A stretch of 64,000 nucleotides of DNA, taken from the NCBI GenBank assembly GCA_013339765.2, contig CM023453.1, positions 92,039,767 to 92,103,766 on the forward strand, given 5' to 3'. Origin of the DNA: Haemaphysalis longicornis (taxonomy: Eukaryota > Arthropoda > Arachnida > Ixodida > Ixodidae). The notes beneath the pieces were generated by a model that saw only the letters and a list, made by a program, of their open reading frames with translations, was not told where the DNA came from and did no database searches. Positions within the stretch are counted from its first letter, which is position 1. The number at the start of each line of letters is the position of its first letter. This document shows positions 43,765-53,660 of this stretch, in pieces. The position numbers were made by a program, and so were the translations under genes.

Positions 43765-44988
43765 CTATGAATCGGCTCCAGAGTCGGGTCCGGGAACAAC
43801 CTTAACAGAAAGGTGAAGTGTTTCCATCGCCCAGAATCCACTTTGGTCGAGTCGGAGGGCTGAGATGGGCCCCGCAAGGTAGAAGAAGTCGTTGTGAACG
43901 TTTCTGGGCATGAGAGTTTCGATATCTTGCGACGGTTGCACGGTATACACGCGGTTGCTGGCACGATTCCTCGGGTGGTGTATCACCAACTGAACAGCGC
44001 CGCGAAAGGGCCACTGCACCACATCGTTGCCGGAGTCAAAGCAGAACTGGGCGCGAAAGAGAAGCTTGACGCAGCTGTCCGCAGCCCGGCAGAGGACAGC
44101 CAGTCTCACGGTGTAGCCGGACACTTTCAGAGGCGCGCTGATAAGCGCCTCGGCGTAGTCGCTCGAGTAGTAGTACACTCGGCTCACCGCCATGGCTAGG
44201 TTCTGCGGCATCCACGACTGCGAGCAAGGCGACGCAACCGGCCTGCCTGTGGCGCTTATTGCTCCGAAGATGCTTTGGATGCAGTTCAGCGTTCGCTCAA
44301 TGTCGTCCATGAGGAGCTTCCGCTGGGTGTGGCACGCTCTAGCTTCAACCGCTTGCCTTCTTGCTTCGTAGAGCTCATCACGAAAGGATGCGCTCGGAGG
44401 ACGGTCTGAAGCTGAAGCAACAGATGAACTTGTCGCGGCGGGTACCGCTTGTTGTCTGGGGTCGCTGGCCGCTCCAGACGGCTCACCGTAGGGGAGGCCA
44501 GAGCCTCGGTTCTGGGCTCCTTCCGCGACGGACCGCACGCCAATTTGCAGGAGGCCAAAATCTCGAATGGTGTCACGAAAAACGTTTAAACTTGCTAGTA
44601 CTTGGCCATGACGCCGCACGTCTTGTCGAGCGTCTTCGTTTCCTTCTTGGAGTTCCTGTCGCAACTCCGCTAGCAGACGGCCAACCTCCGCCGTTGCATC
44701 CGGTGACGACGTCGCAGCTGAGCGACCCTGCGGCGCCGTCGCCGAAGAAAGCAAGGAGTCTCGGCTTTGCTCGGCCGAAAGTGCATCCAAATGATATCGT
44801 ACCATGCTTGGAGAGTAAGGGACCGCGAACACCTGAGGATTTGCGTGCACTGAAGCCTCTACGCTTAGTTTTAAAAGGCTCCTCACCACTTTTTCCACGC
44901 GTGCCACAGTGTAATTGTCGTCTCCAAGGGTCTTCCGCAACACTCCACCGATCACCGAATCCTGAGATGGTCTCTTGCTGAACGCCAT
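43765..44988 (-). CDS. TRAF-like protein with C-terminal MATH domain (407 aa), intact
   Basis: Single open frame from ATG 44988 to stop 43765, no intron. Residues about 1-50 (SVIGGVLRKTLGDDNYTVAR) are conserved in copy 1. Residues 95-165 and 205-245 are charged and look helical (EVGRLLAELRQELQEGNEDA; RDELYEARRQAVEARAC). From about 262 to 400 the pattern fits a TRAF-C/MATH beta sandwich: LISAPLKVSGYTVRLAVLC, KLLFRAQFCFDSGNDVVQWP (the W-P-F of TRAFs), LVIHHPRN, NDFFYLAGPISAL, ETLHLSVKVV. Known TRAF proteins bind receptor tails and trimerise through the preceding coil. Here no RING or TRAF zinc finger is present, so an E3 role is unlikely and a scaffold or inhibitory role is inference. Upstream exons cannot be excluded. 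Confidence 0.75.
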   Translation of the reverse strand: MAFSKRPSQDSVIGGVLRKTLGDDNYTVARVEKVVRSLLKLSVEASVHANPQVFAVPYSPSMVRYHLDALSAEQSRDSLLSSATAPQGRSAATSSPDATAEVGRLLAELRQELQEGNEDARQDVRRHGQVLASLNVFRDTIRDFGLLQIGVRSVAEGAQNRGSGLPYGEPSGAASDPRQQAVPAATSSSVASASDRPPSASFRDELYEARRQAVEARACHTQRKLLMDDIERTLNCIQSIFGAISATGRPVASPCSQSWMPQNLAMAVSRVYYYSSDYAEALISAPLKVSGYTVRLAVLCRAADSCVKLLFRAQFCFDSGNDVVQWPFRGAVQLVIHHPRNRASNRVYTVQPSQDIETLMPRNVHNDFFYLAGPISALRLDQSGFWAMETLHLSVKVVPGPDSGADS

Positions 44989-45330
44989 TGCCGTCGATCG
45001 GCGGGCTGCGGGCTTTTTACACTGGTTTCACTTCATCCGTTTATAGAAAAATTTATCCACGGCGAGAGAACTTGAGCTCTGTTCGCGGAGTGCAGGACTT
45101 TAACCACCCGTCCGGAAAAGACAGACGAGTATGCTTCGGCTTGGAGCCCGTCAGCTCTAGCACTGTCCAGTGAAGAATTGAAGCGCGTACTGTCGTTGCG
45201 CACCGCACAAAATAGAAACAGCAGCGCGCCTCTCACAACGGCAACGCGGCTTACGCCATGCGCTGATAAGGACTACTTCGGCTCACGGACGCCTAGCGGT
45301 CTCTTTCGACGGCTGTGTGATTCGGGCCTG
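44989..45330 (-). promoter_or_regulatory. Conserved 5' flank of TRAF-like copy 3
   Basis: 45263-45320 (TGCGCTGATAAGGACTACTT, CGGCTCACGG, CTAGCGGTCTCTTTCGACGG) matches the flank of copy 1 at 9385-9440. Conservation of this 55-bp block, about 275 bp upstream of the ATG in both places, suggests either a recent duplication or a retained control element. No TATA box is evident. Confidence 0.4.
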
Positions 45331-46827
45331 CACTGTTATTGAGCCTGCCTATTTGCAGAGGGCGCCAAGTAGGCACGTCAAAGCTGGGGGATTCGTGAGT
45401 TCGGTGTGACTCATAATCATCCTACCTTTACCGGGTGGGTGGTTCTGCCCATCATCAATGAGCCCTACGGACTCTTCGACAGAGGTGTAGTAGATTACAG
45501 TTGGTGCAACCTTTTAACAAGGGGATGCTGATATCACCTCCTATTTTGTTCCGGGGCGGAATTCACAGTTGTCTTCGTTTCGAAAATGTCCATTTTGCAA
45601 TCGCTTAATTCAGACACAATTTCGCTCTCGTCGCCTGTGCGTCACATCCGGTTTTTCTGCTTTCAGCCAATCAGGGCTCACTCGTAGCGAACACTTTTAA
45701 ATGGTTAAACGGACACGAAATGAACAAAAACTGCGAATTGCGCCCCTGAACGTCATCGGGGACGCCTTACATTCGGACGGGTTGGTGGCAACATAGTTTT
45801 TTACAATATACTTAGTAAGAAACTATATGAGTAGCAAGGTAAATGTAACTGGTAGCGAAGCTTCGGGCGAAAAGCGGTTCGGAATCTATTGCCAGCGACA
45901 TCAACACGGGGTAAGGTGAGTGGCGATTGAAGCGTGACTTGGTATGGAGAGAACAAACTAATAACAAAAACGAAGTTTTATTCAACAATAAAAAATATTT
46001 ATATTTTACGATTTATTTGTGAATCACGTTTATTTAGACCCAGTGTGCAAAGAATTGGTGAAAGTGGTTATTCATTCTGAATAATATTTTTTGTAGCGCC
46101 ATCTGAAGACTGGCACATGCCATTTTTCTGTGATGCAGTCCATGTTGTATTCGGAGACGGAAAGGCGCGCGTGAAGTTCGTCTGCTACAAAACGCCCCTC
46201 ACGTGTTTTGGTGTTGCGCATTTGCATTCGTTTTGTCCTTAATTATGGGGTGTTAACTTAATTTTCGCTGTGCGCGTAGTTGCGAGGTGCGTCGTATCGG
46301 GGGTGAACACGCTTAGTACCGTGCCCATCAGGCACGGTGTCCTACGGGGCGATGCTGCCAGCGGTTGGCGCGGAGCGCTTTCCTTGGTACCAACGGAAAC
46401 GATGTGCTGCACAAAGTTTCAACAGCAACTCCCGTACGCCTGGCATTTCACTGCACCGTTTTCCTCCCATTTCGACAAGGTAACGCAAAACTATAGTACT
46501 GTTAATACCTGCAGGGGGGATTAAAAGAAATACGAACAACGGAGCACACAGCCTCCGACGCATGCCGCACCGTCTAGCTGCACTGCCAGTAAACTCCGCG
46601 CATGCGTACTTCTTTCCGAGCATTTGAGAGCGCGACCTACTGTTTAGGGGAAATGCTTGATAAAGAAGAGACGCGGGTCATTTATTTTGTGGTGTCTTTT
46701 TATGTCTGTCGCCACTGAGCATCCTGTTATCTACTACATTCGGGAGCCAAGCGCGCAGCAGGCTGATTGCAGCTAGCACGATGCCCTTCAGCGATCGTCC
46801 TGCTCAGTGGCGACGCAGCGTGAAAAT
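45331..46827. other. No gene; one arm of a GCAAGG inverted repeat
   Basis: Unrecognised DNA. 45835-45866 (AGCAAGGTAAATGTAACTGG, TAGCGAAGCTTC) recurs inverted at 48657-48690. Several short frames on both strands have no family resemblance. Confidence 0.4.
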
Positions 46828-47030
46828 TGATTGATTGATTGTGGGTTTAACGCGCCGACGCAACGCAGGCGATGAGGCGCGCCGTAGTGGAGGGCTCCGG
46901 AATAATTTTGACCACCTGGGGATCTTTATCGTGCGGCGAAATCTCGTACACACGGGCGTTTTTTTGCTTTTCGCCTCCATCAGAAAGCGGCCGCCGCGGC
47001 CGGGAATCGAACCCGCGACCTCGTGCTCGC
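46828..47030 (-). mobile_element. Ruka-type SINE, minus
   Basis: Inverse reading: GGGTTCGATTCCCGGCCGCG (B box), GATGGAGGCGAAAAGCAAAA, CGCCCGTGTGTACGAGATTT, GATCCCCAGGTGGTCAAAAT, CCCTCCACTACGGCGCGCCT, then CAATCAATCAATCAA as the 3' tail. The A box half is missing. Confidence 0.85.
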
Positions 47031-49319
47031 AGCGTGAAAAGGCGCCTCAATATAAACGACCGGCGTCGCTTCTTGATCAAGCATTTCCATTAAGCGTATG
47101 CCACACTCTCAAACGCTCTCGAAGAAGTGCGCATGCGCGCAGTTTACTGACTTGCCAGCCAGATGGTGTCGTAGGCTGTGCGCTCCGTTGTTCGCATTTC
47201 TTTTAATCCCCCCTGTACACCGGGGATTGTGTAAGGGGACGTCGTGGTGCTTAAAAAAAAAAAGGTCTAAAGCTTTATGTCACGGTTATCGCTTGATTTC
47301 ATCGCAGGTTTTGCTCGGAGCAAGTATGAAATACTCTAGGACTTCTCAGCGCATTCCAATAGCGCAAGTATTGTGCGCCACTCGGATTCAAACGATTCAC
47401 TTTAATCGTCGATCTCAGTGCCTTCTCTATTGCATTACAACGCTTGTAGTGATCGTTGCTTTCCGCGCATGCATGCGCAAGCAATCTTTCCATCGCAGTA
47501 CTGTGTTGTGCTGCTCTGTGCTGCGCTGTTGCCACATCTTTCAAGCTATGTGTTTTTACTTACTGCCGTCGCTTTCTTTTGCCTTGATCCGTTTTACTTA
47601 TCTATTGCGACATTTGCCTATAACAATGCAACTATGAAATTGCAGGCGTGAATCCTAGGGGAAGTTCTGTAGAAACCCATGTCTACTTGATAAGACGCCG
47701 GGACAGCTGCGGTTCAGTGGCAGAGTGGTGTGCTCTCCGCACTTTCATGAATCGGCATTCCTGCGGCCCGGTTTTCTGCCTCAAGATGTAGTTCCTAGCA
47801 TATCTCCTATTATCGGTTTTTTCTTAGCGCGTAAAGAAAATAATAATGGATGTTGTGCCAACGAACATTTTGTACTTATTTCCATGTGCTGATTTTATAC
47901 AGTGTAATAAAGTTGTTTTATGTTTATCCAGGAATAAAATTGAAATATCAGGATTATGACATGACGATGTGTTATTTGTTCTCTTAGAATTGAAGCACAC
48001 AAAATGCGCAAGCATTATATAACCTTGAACGATACTTAAGGCACACACGCAACCTGCGTATGCGCGACGCCATTAAACAACCAAGCTGTAGAGTAGGCAC
48101 AAATTTGTATCGGGGGAGGGGGCAGTAGACAAGTGGGGTCGAGTGTCATTTTGTACCTTATACCTTGGCAGAAAAAAATATCGGGGGAGGGGGGAGGGTA
48201 CGTGCCCGGTTCCCGGTTTGCCACCATCTGCAATCAAGGTAAACAACTGCTTGCTTTTATACAGCAGTGGAAGACATGAATAAAGAATAAAGTTTCAGAG
48301 AAACTGCCTGATGTTTTCAGCAACATCGAAGTGAATCATACGACAGTATGCCTAAGTACGTTTCTCTAGCCACGAGTCCGTACTAGTTAAGCTGGCGTTG
48401 ACACTCGCCCAGGGCTGCCAAATTGTGTCGGATGGCAATGACATGAGCCCTCAGCGATCCTAGGCCTGCGAAAGCTTTTTTGAAGTCAAATTTTTGCGCT
48501 AGTGCCACCAAGCTGACGTCACTTTTTGACCGAATCTTGCGTCACATACGGTTTAGTCTTTGTACCGCCGTAAGTGACCCCTCCTCACACAGATGGCGCT
48601 AAGCCCCGTAAGAATCTTAAGGGCCGCCATTTTCTGAACGCATGGGCTGCTACGAAAGCTTCGCTACCAGTTACATTTACCTTGCTGGTGGCTTGGCTGT
48701 TGATAAAGACTTCTGTTACTGTGATCGGCATGGTGCTGATCACGATTCTTGAATTCTACGAAAGGCAGCGGTGACGAGCGCTTTATGTGCTGCCGCCTCC
48801 AGCCACCCATGTCTGTCTGTATTGGTGCTGTTCCTCCTCCGCTAAGGTTCAATATTGGAAGTTAATAATCATGATATGCTTTGCGTCAGCCAGAAGGACG
48901 GCCGCAAAATATGAAAGCTCGTCATCCTATATAGGCACCCTGCACCGGACACAGCCCGCTGTGAGCGCAGCACTGTTTCTAATAGTTTACCTGCACCACA
49001 CGCTAGGGCATCAATAAAGAAGTGGCAATTCCTCAACCCGATATCACCCAATGCCCGCGTCATGCCGTGCCCATGGTCTACGGGGATGACATTGAGACAC
49101 GGCGTAAAGAAAAACAGCCATGGCGAATGCATCGGTTCCTGCTGGCGTTCCTATTATCTACAACCTTATTCGTCGGCTACAGCATAACGACTAATATCTT
49201 GCCATCTGCTGCACCAGTTGAACTGTTCCTCTCAGCTTTTGTTTTCATGATTTCACCCGGTAGCCCTTGTTTGTGTGGGAGCCCGAGCATTATCTCAGGA
49301 TAATCATGGCAGTTGGTAT
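47031..49319. other. No gene; possible degenerate SINE head and GCAAGG arm
   Basis: GCGGTTCAGTGGCAGAG at 47711 looks like a SINE A box, but the B box (GCGGCCCGGTTTTCTGCC, 47763) is weak. GGGGGAGGGGG tracts occur at 48112 and 48183. 48657-48690 is the inverse partner of 45835-45866. A 93-codon frame at 49022 has a hydrophobic stretch but no known family. Confidence 0.4.
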
Positions 49320-49455
49320 TGTATTTATTTATTTATTTATCTATTTATTAGCTGACTGACGGACTGATTGATTGATTGATTGATGATTGATTGATTGATG
49401 TGATTGATTGATTGATTGATTGATTGCGCGGATTAACGTGCCGACGCAACGCAGG
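49320..49455 (-). mobile_element. SINE 3' tail with (ATTT)n and (TGAT)n
   Basis: GTATTTATTTATTTATTTAT, then repeated TGATTGATTGAT, then GCGCGGATTAACGTGCCGAC, GCAACGCAGG, the 3' end of a Ruka-type SINE in minus orientation. Followed by a short (GA)n tract. Confidence 0.7.
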
Positions 49456-49555
49456 GGAGAGAGAGAGAGAGAGAATGCATTTAATGGTAAAAGCGAGGTT
49501 AGCCGAGCCATATAGCATGCTACGCCATATGAAGGAACGAAAACATGAGAGTCTG

Positions 49556-49565
49556 TGAACTGAAA

Positions 49566-49596
<31 letters not shown>

Positions 49597-49602
49597 ATAT
49601 TA
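49556..49602. repeat. (AAAT)n microsatellite
   Basis: About 10 AAAT/AATA units. Confidence 0.9.
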
Positions 49603-51120
49603 TGCAGAAATGCATTATAGTCGGGGAGTAAATGTCATAGGTTCGTTGTTGTTCCTTGATGCTGTTGTTGAAGATGATCTGCGTTGGTGCCTGATGGTGG
49701 CGGCACTGACGACACGACGACGATGGTTGATGGAGGGTTTTCGAAAACTGTATATTTACACAGAAGATATATACAGAATATTGACAAACTGAAGATAGAG
49801 TTAACAAACTAAGAAATAAAATGGGGTTCTAGGTCAGCTAAAACTTTGTGCACGCGGCACCCCCGTCAGCGACGGACCCTGACCTTAAAACTACCCAAGT
49901 GGTGAGATCCTCCCTAGCCTGACCTGGCTAGCCCGGCAATACGCCGGCCGTGCATAGCACATTAAACCCTGAGGATTCGACCCCGAGACCTCGTGTCTCG
50001 TGGTTTTAATGGGTTACTTAGGCCCACACCCCCGATGCACAGGCCAATCAGCATCCCTTGGTGATCTGATTGGGTGGGTTACCACATCCGGGTTTCAACC
50101 GCGGTGGGCAACGCCCCCCCGTAACCCTGAGACATCGGTCACCCTCTCTCAACAGGAAGAAGGAAAATATCAAAAGCAAACCAAACAAACACAGCAACAC
50201 TCAAAAACCCGCGAAAACAGGTGCAAGCGCCAAGGACACGATTCCACGAACGTGGTCTGCATGCCTGTTCCCACGCATCTCGTCCGAGACAGGACAGCTA
50301 CTCAAGCCAGCTGAAACCCATAAACATCCGCCTTAACGACCCGGCGCGTCCCCAAGATTCTCCGGCGTTGACAGGCGATGCCCCGTAATTGGACCGTGGG
50401 CCAGAAACAGCGCGTAGGGACAAAAGGACGCGGCGGCCGCTCAGGCGTCGCCTCTGCTAGAGTGAACTCTACCTCTGCCAGCGCCCATCCGGGCCGCAAA
50501 CGCGCGCTCCCTCGCCCGGCCTCCGCTCCGAGCGCGCACTGGCCAACAAAGGAGGAAAGCTATCGCCCGTAAATCGGCCACTGTCTAACCACAGTTGACA
50601 ACTCCAACCTCCCCGTCTCCGGTGGTGCGACGGACCATGGTTTTACAACCCGCTAAACGAAAAACGCCGCGGGACCCCAGAGCTAGCTGCCGCCAGCCCC
50701 CGGAATGCCATTTTGAGCCGCCCAGGCTTCCAAAAGTTCCCCCGCCGCTGCGCCCTGCGCGCCGACCAAAACAGACCGATGAACGTGGCTCGGACCGAGA
50801 CAATAAGTCCTCACGCGAGCGGCGTGACCCAGAGGCCGCCTGCCCTTAACAGGCTGGCTGCCATAAAGTCCATTAATTCCCACTTTCCCGGGCCTGCCGC
50901 TCCCTCCGCGTCGACAGATTCCGCGTCGCTGGCACCTGGATCCCTTACACGGGGGTTGTCGTGCGTCCCTTGGCCGGCGTGCGCAGCGCGTCTGATGATG
51001 ATTGTGGCATGATGCTCCTAGGGATTGGCCAACCAAACAATCCATCACGAGATAGCTTCGCGTTCAACCACCATCGTCATCTTCCCGTAGGGGAACCGCT
51101 GAAGAAGAAGGAGAAGAAGA
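49603..51120 (+). other. Unrecognised GC-rich block, possible decayed element ORF1
   Basis: From about 50140 the plus strand has Gln/Lys- and Pro/Arg-rich short frames (QQEEGKYQKQTKQTQQ; PPRLPKVPPPLRPARRPKQT) interrupted by stops. This composition is like the basic ORF1 of some non-LTR elements, but there is no diagnostic motif. The upstream GGGTTACCACATCCGGGTTT, CAACCGCGGTGGGCAACGCC region could be a 5' UTR. Confidence 0.3.
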
Positions 51121-51714
51121 CAAAGCTGCGAAGAGGAGGGCTGCGTGAGTTTTGGCTACCGTTATCCTACTCGGCCGGCGCATCTTCCCAATCTGAACCC
51201 GGTCGAAGAGCGGCTCATCGCGCCTCGACTCCCCTTCATGAGCATCAGGCGGCTGACTCGAGGCAACGGGCAGTTTGGAATCAAGGGACAGGCGGTGAAC
51301 GTGCCCATCGACGTATCGAAGGTTGTGCGGTGCCTTCCTCGCATGGTACCCGAGGACGTTGCGTTCGACGTTCACATCAAGCGGAGGCTGATGAGTCCGG
51401 CAACGTACAAGCGCGGGTTGGTGAAGCGCGGCAACATCCTGGCTTGGCTCAAGCACCTGGAACACACCCCGCTGTATCGCGCCATCAACGTTCGGGTCGA
51501 TTGGAGTCGGCTCGATCACTTCGATGACGGCGGCGAACGAGAGGAACCGCAGGAAGACGACGTCGATGATGCTGACGGTGAGTTCGAAACGATTCCCGAC
51601 GACTTTGACGTGAACGATCCTCTGCAGTTGGCGGTTGCGTTCAACGCGGTCTCGAAGACGCTTCTCTATAACGAAGCGGAAATGACGGGTGTGGGAAAAG
51701 AAAAAAATAAATGA
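51112..51714 (+). pseudogene. DUF6570-like fragment (Helitron-associated N-terminal region)
   Basis: An open frame of about 190 codons (after a TGA at 51100) reads FGYRYPTRPAHLPNLNPVEE, IAPRLPFMSIRRLTRGNGQF, GIKGQAVNVPIDVSKVV, LPRMVPEDVAFDVHIKRRL, RGNILAWLKHLEHTPLYRAI, NVRVDWSRL. This pattern is known from arthropod DUF6570 proteins that precede a Helitron-like N domain and helicase. An acidic tail (EEPQEDDVDDADGEFE) leads to a TAA at 51712. The Rep and helicase parts are absent and no Helitron terminal hairpin was found, so this is a fragment or a small captured gene. There is no ATG at the start of homology; GTG at 51145 is merely in frame. Confidence 0.7.
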
Positions 51715-51824
51715 TTACGCTCACACTCTCGCCTCTCTCTTCGCCATTAATCGCATCACACTCATCGGTGCACCCAATGCATTTCTGCATCCTCACAATC
51801 CCCCTCGGGGAGGTGCGGGGATTT
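51715..51824. other. No gene seen
   Basis: Short spacer containing CCCCCTCGGGGAGGTGCGGG followed by GATTTTTTTAT, similar to text near 29314 (CCTCGGGAAATGCGGGGATT). Confidence 0.3.
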
Positions 51825-51912
51825 TTTTATGAGGCGCGCCGTAGTGGGGGGCTCCGGATTAATTTGACCGCGTGGAGATCTTTAAAGTGCGCTGAAATCT
51901 CGAACACATGGT
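51825..51912 (-). mobile_element. Ruka-type SINE fragment, minus
   Basis: Inverse: GAGATTTCAGCGCACTTTAA, AGATCTCCACGCGGTCAAAT, TAATCCGGAGCCCCCCACTA, CGGCGCGCCTC. The 3' core only. Confidence 0.7.
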
Positions 51913-52051
51913 GTGGGACAATCTGCTACACCCGCACGTGTAGCATAGTGAAGAGAATAAAGCTCTCACGCCCCGCGCCTCGCGCCATGACCTTGACGTC
52001 ATGCGCGTGGTGCCAGGCAAGCATTCCTTCCAACATGGTGTCAGAAGTGGG
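51913..52051 (+). mobile_element. LTR 3' end and primer-binding site of a Gypsy-type element
   Basis: The sequence ending CATTCCTTCCAACA is followed by TGGTGTCAGAAGTGGGA at 52035-52051, which is placed and composed like a retrotransposon primer-binding site (TGG start, complementary to a tRNA 3' end). AGAATAAAGCTCTCACG at 51953 supplies an AATAAA. The matching 3' LTR is absent because the element is cut off at 53.7 kb. Confidence 0.65.
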
Positions 52052-52191
52052 ATGTGCTGACCGCTGCTCTCCGCCTGAACGACACGTCAGCACACCCAAC
52101 CAACCCTCGTTCTGAAGCCGCTTCTGCCTCGTCTACGGGCCTTCCCTCGACTACAGACCTGCGTGCGACCTTCGCGAGCGACTCACCCTCG

Positions 52192-53050
52192 ATGGCCAAC
52201 AAGAACGGCAGCGCTGCCTCGTTCCAGATCACGGCACCTGACCCGTTCACCTTCTCACCGTCAGACTGGCCCCAATGGAAGAGACGTTTCCTCCGCTACC
52301 GGGCTGCTTCAGGGCTCAGCGATCGACCCAAAGAATGCCAGGTGGATGCACTGGTCTACCTCATGGGACCCCAGGCAGAGGACATCTTCAATACCTTCAA
52401 GCTGACTACTGACGAACAGAAGAACTTCGACGCAGTGCTTAAGGGCTTCGAGGACTACTTCATACCTCGGCGAAACATCATCTACGAGCGGGCGAAATTC
52501 AACACCCGAGTCCAGCTGGATGGTGAGTCAGTCGAAGATTTCGCAACAGCCCTACACGCACTAGCAGATTCTTGTAACTACGGGGAGCTCCGCGAAGAGT
52601 TAATTCGCGACAGACTAGTCGTGGGCCTCAAGAACCATAAACTGTCGCAAACTCTGCAGCTTGACCCCAGCTTAGACCTAATGAAGGCGCTAACCATCGC
52701 TCGTCAGAATGAAGCAGTCCAACAGCAGCAGGCAGAACTCTTATCGGGCACGCCAAAGGAAGCTGTCAACCTCGACGCTCTGAAAGTACGGCGTAGTAGA
52801 CCCGTTAAAGACCCAGTTGCAACGCCACCCCCAACCACACACCACCCGAGGCGTTTCAAGAAATCATGCGGCTGGTGTGGCAAAGAGCGTCACGTGAGGG
52901 CCATCTGTCCTGCCAAAGACTGCGTCTGCCAGAAGTGCGGGAAAAAGGGCCATTTCCAAACCGTCTGCCGCTCAACAAATGCTCTTCAGAACATCGAGCA
53001 GGAGCCAGGTTTCCTGTGCCTCATGGCGACGACGGCTTCATCCAGGTGGA
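52192..53050 (+). pseudogene. Gypsy-type gag with two zinc knuckles
   Basis: From ATG 52192 (MANKNGSAASFQ) the protein reads PFTFSPSDWPQWKRRFLRYR, LVYLMGPQAEDIFNTF, FIPRRNIIYERAKFNTRVQL, SVEDFATALHALADSCNYGE, typical of LTR-element capsid. CGWCGKERHVRAICPAKDC and CQKCGKKGHFQTVC are two knuckles (CX2CX4HX4C pattern; both have the His). The open frame continues out of frame past 53020, where pol starts in another frame. Open upstream to 52054, but the ATG at 52192 fits capsid homology better. Confidence 0.85.
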
Positions 53051-53660
53051 AGTCTCTCCCCTCGTCGAGTCCCAGACCCTGGTATTCAAAATCGACACGG
53101 GAGCGGATGAGACTGTTATCCCGGAGCGACAATTCCGACAGCTCTTCAAGCACGTCGTTCTGACTTCCCCGACCGGAGGCTTCATGGTCCAGATGGAAAG
53201 ACTCTGCGCATCTCGGGACTGGCAAGGCTTCATTTCAAGCTCAACGGCCGAGAAAGCGTGGAAAACGTCTACATCTTACCTGGTCTGCGACAGCCCTACT
53301 TGGCAAACCAGCCATCACCAACCTTGGCTTGTTCCCGTCTGTGAACACTGTTTTGGATTTAAACATAGAAAGAGATTTTCCCGACGTTTCCAAGGGCTCG
53401 GAAAGCTGCAACAGGAGTATGACATCGTGCTCCAACCTGACGCGACTCCGTTTGCCCTGACGTCTCCACGACGGGTACCACTTCCCCTCTACGAAAAAAC
53501 CAGGGCAGAGCTACAACGAATGAAGGAAGTTGGCGTAATTACTCCTGTCACGCAACCCACAGCATGGTGCGCGCCAATGGTCGTCGTACTCAAGCCTTCG
53601 GGGGCACTCCGAATTTGTGTAGACTACACGGAACTAAACAAAGACCCTTGCGGTGATTGT
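52990..53660 (+). pseudogene. Gypsy-type protease and start of RT, truncated
   Basis: Overlaps the end of gag in the +1 frame relative to it. VEVSPLVESQTLVFKIDTGA followed by DETVIP is the aspartic protease (D-T-G active site). A probable frame disturbance lies near 53190 (the normal protease tail is scrambled). The RT opens with VLQPDATPFALTSPRRVPLP, KTRAELQRMKEVGVITPVTQ and APMVVVLKPSGALRICVDYT, then ends after ELNK near 53642, before the catalytic YxDD. RNase H and integrase are missing. Confidence 0.8.

Noticed and set aside
44361..44981. 206-codon plus-strand frame opposite the intact TRAF-like gene
   Set aside because: It is the antisense shadow of a GC-rich coding region, and the minus frame has the domain homology.
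50595..51012. A host proline-rich protein gene
   Set aside because: The frames are short, on both strands and without conserved motifs. GC-rich composition alone explains them.
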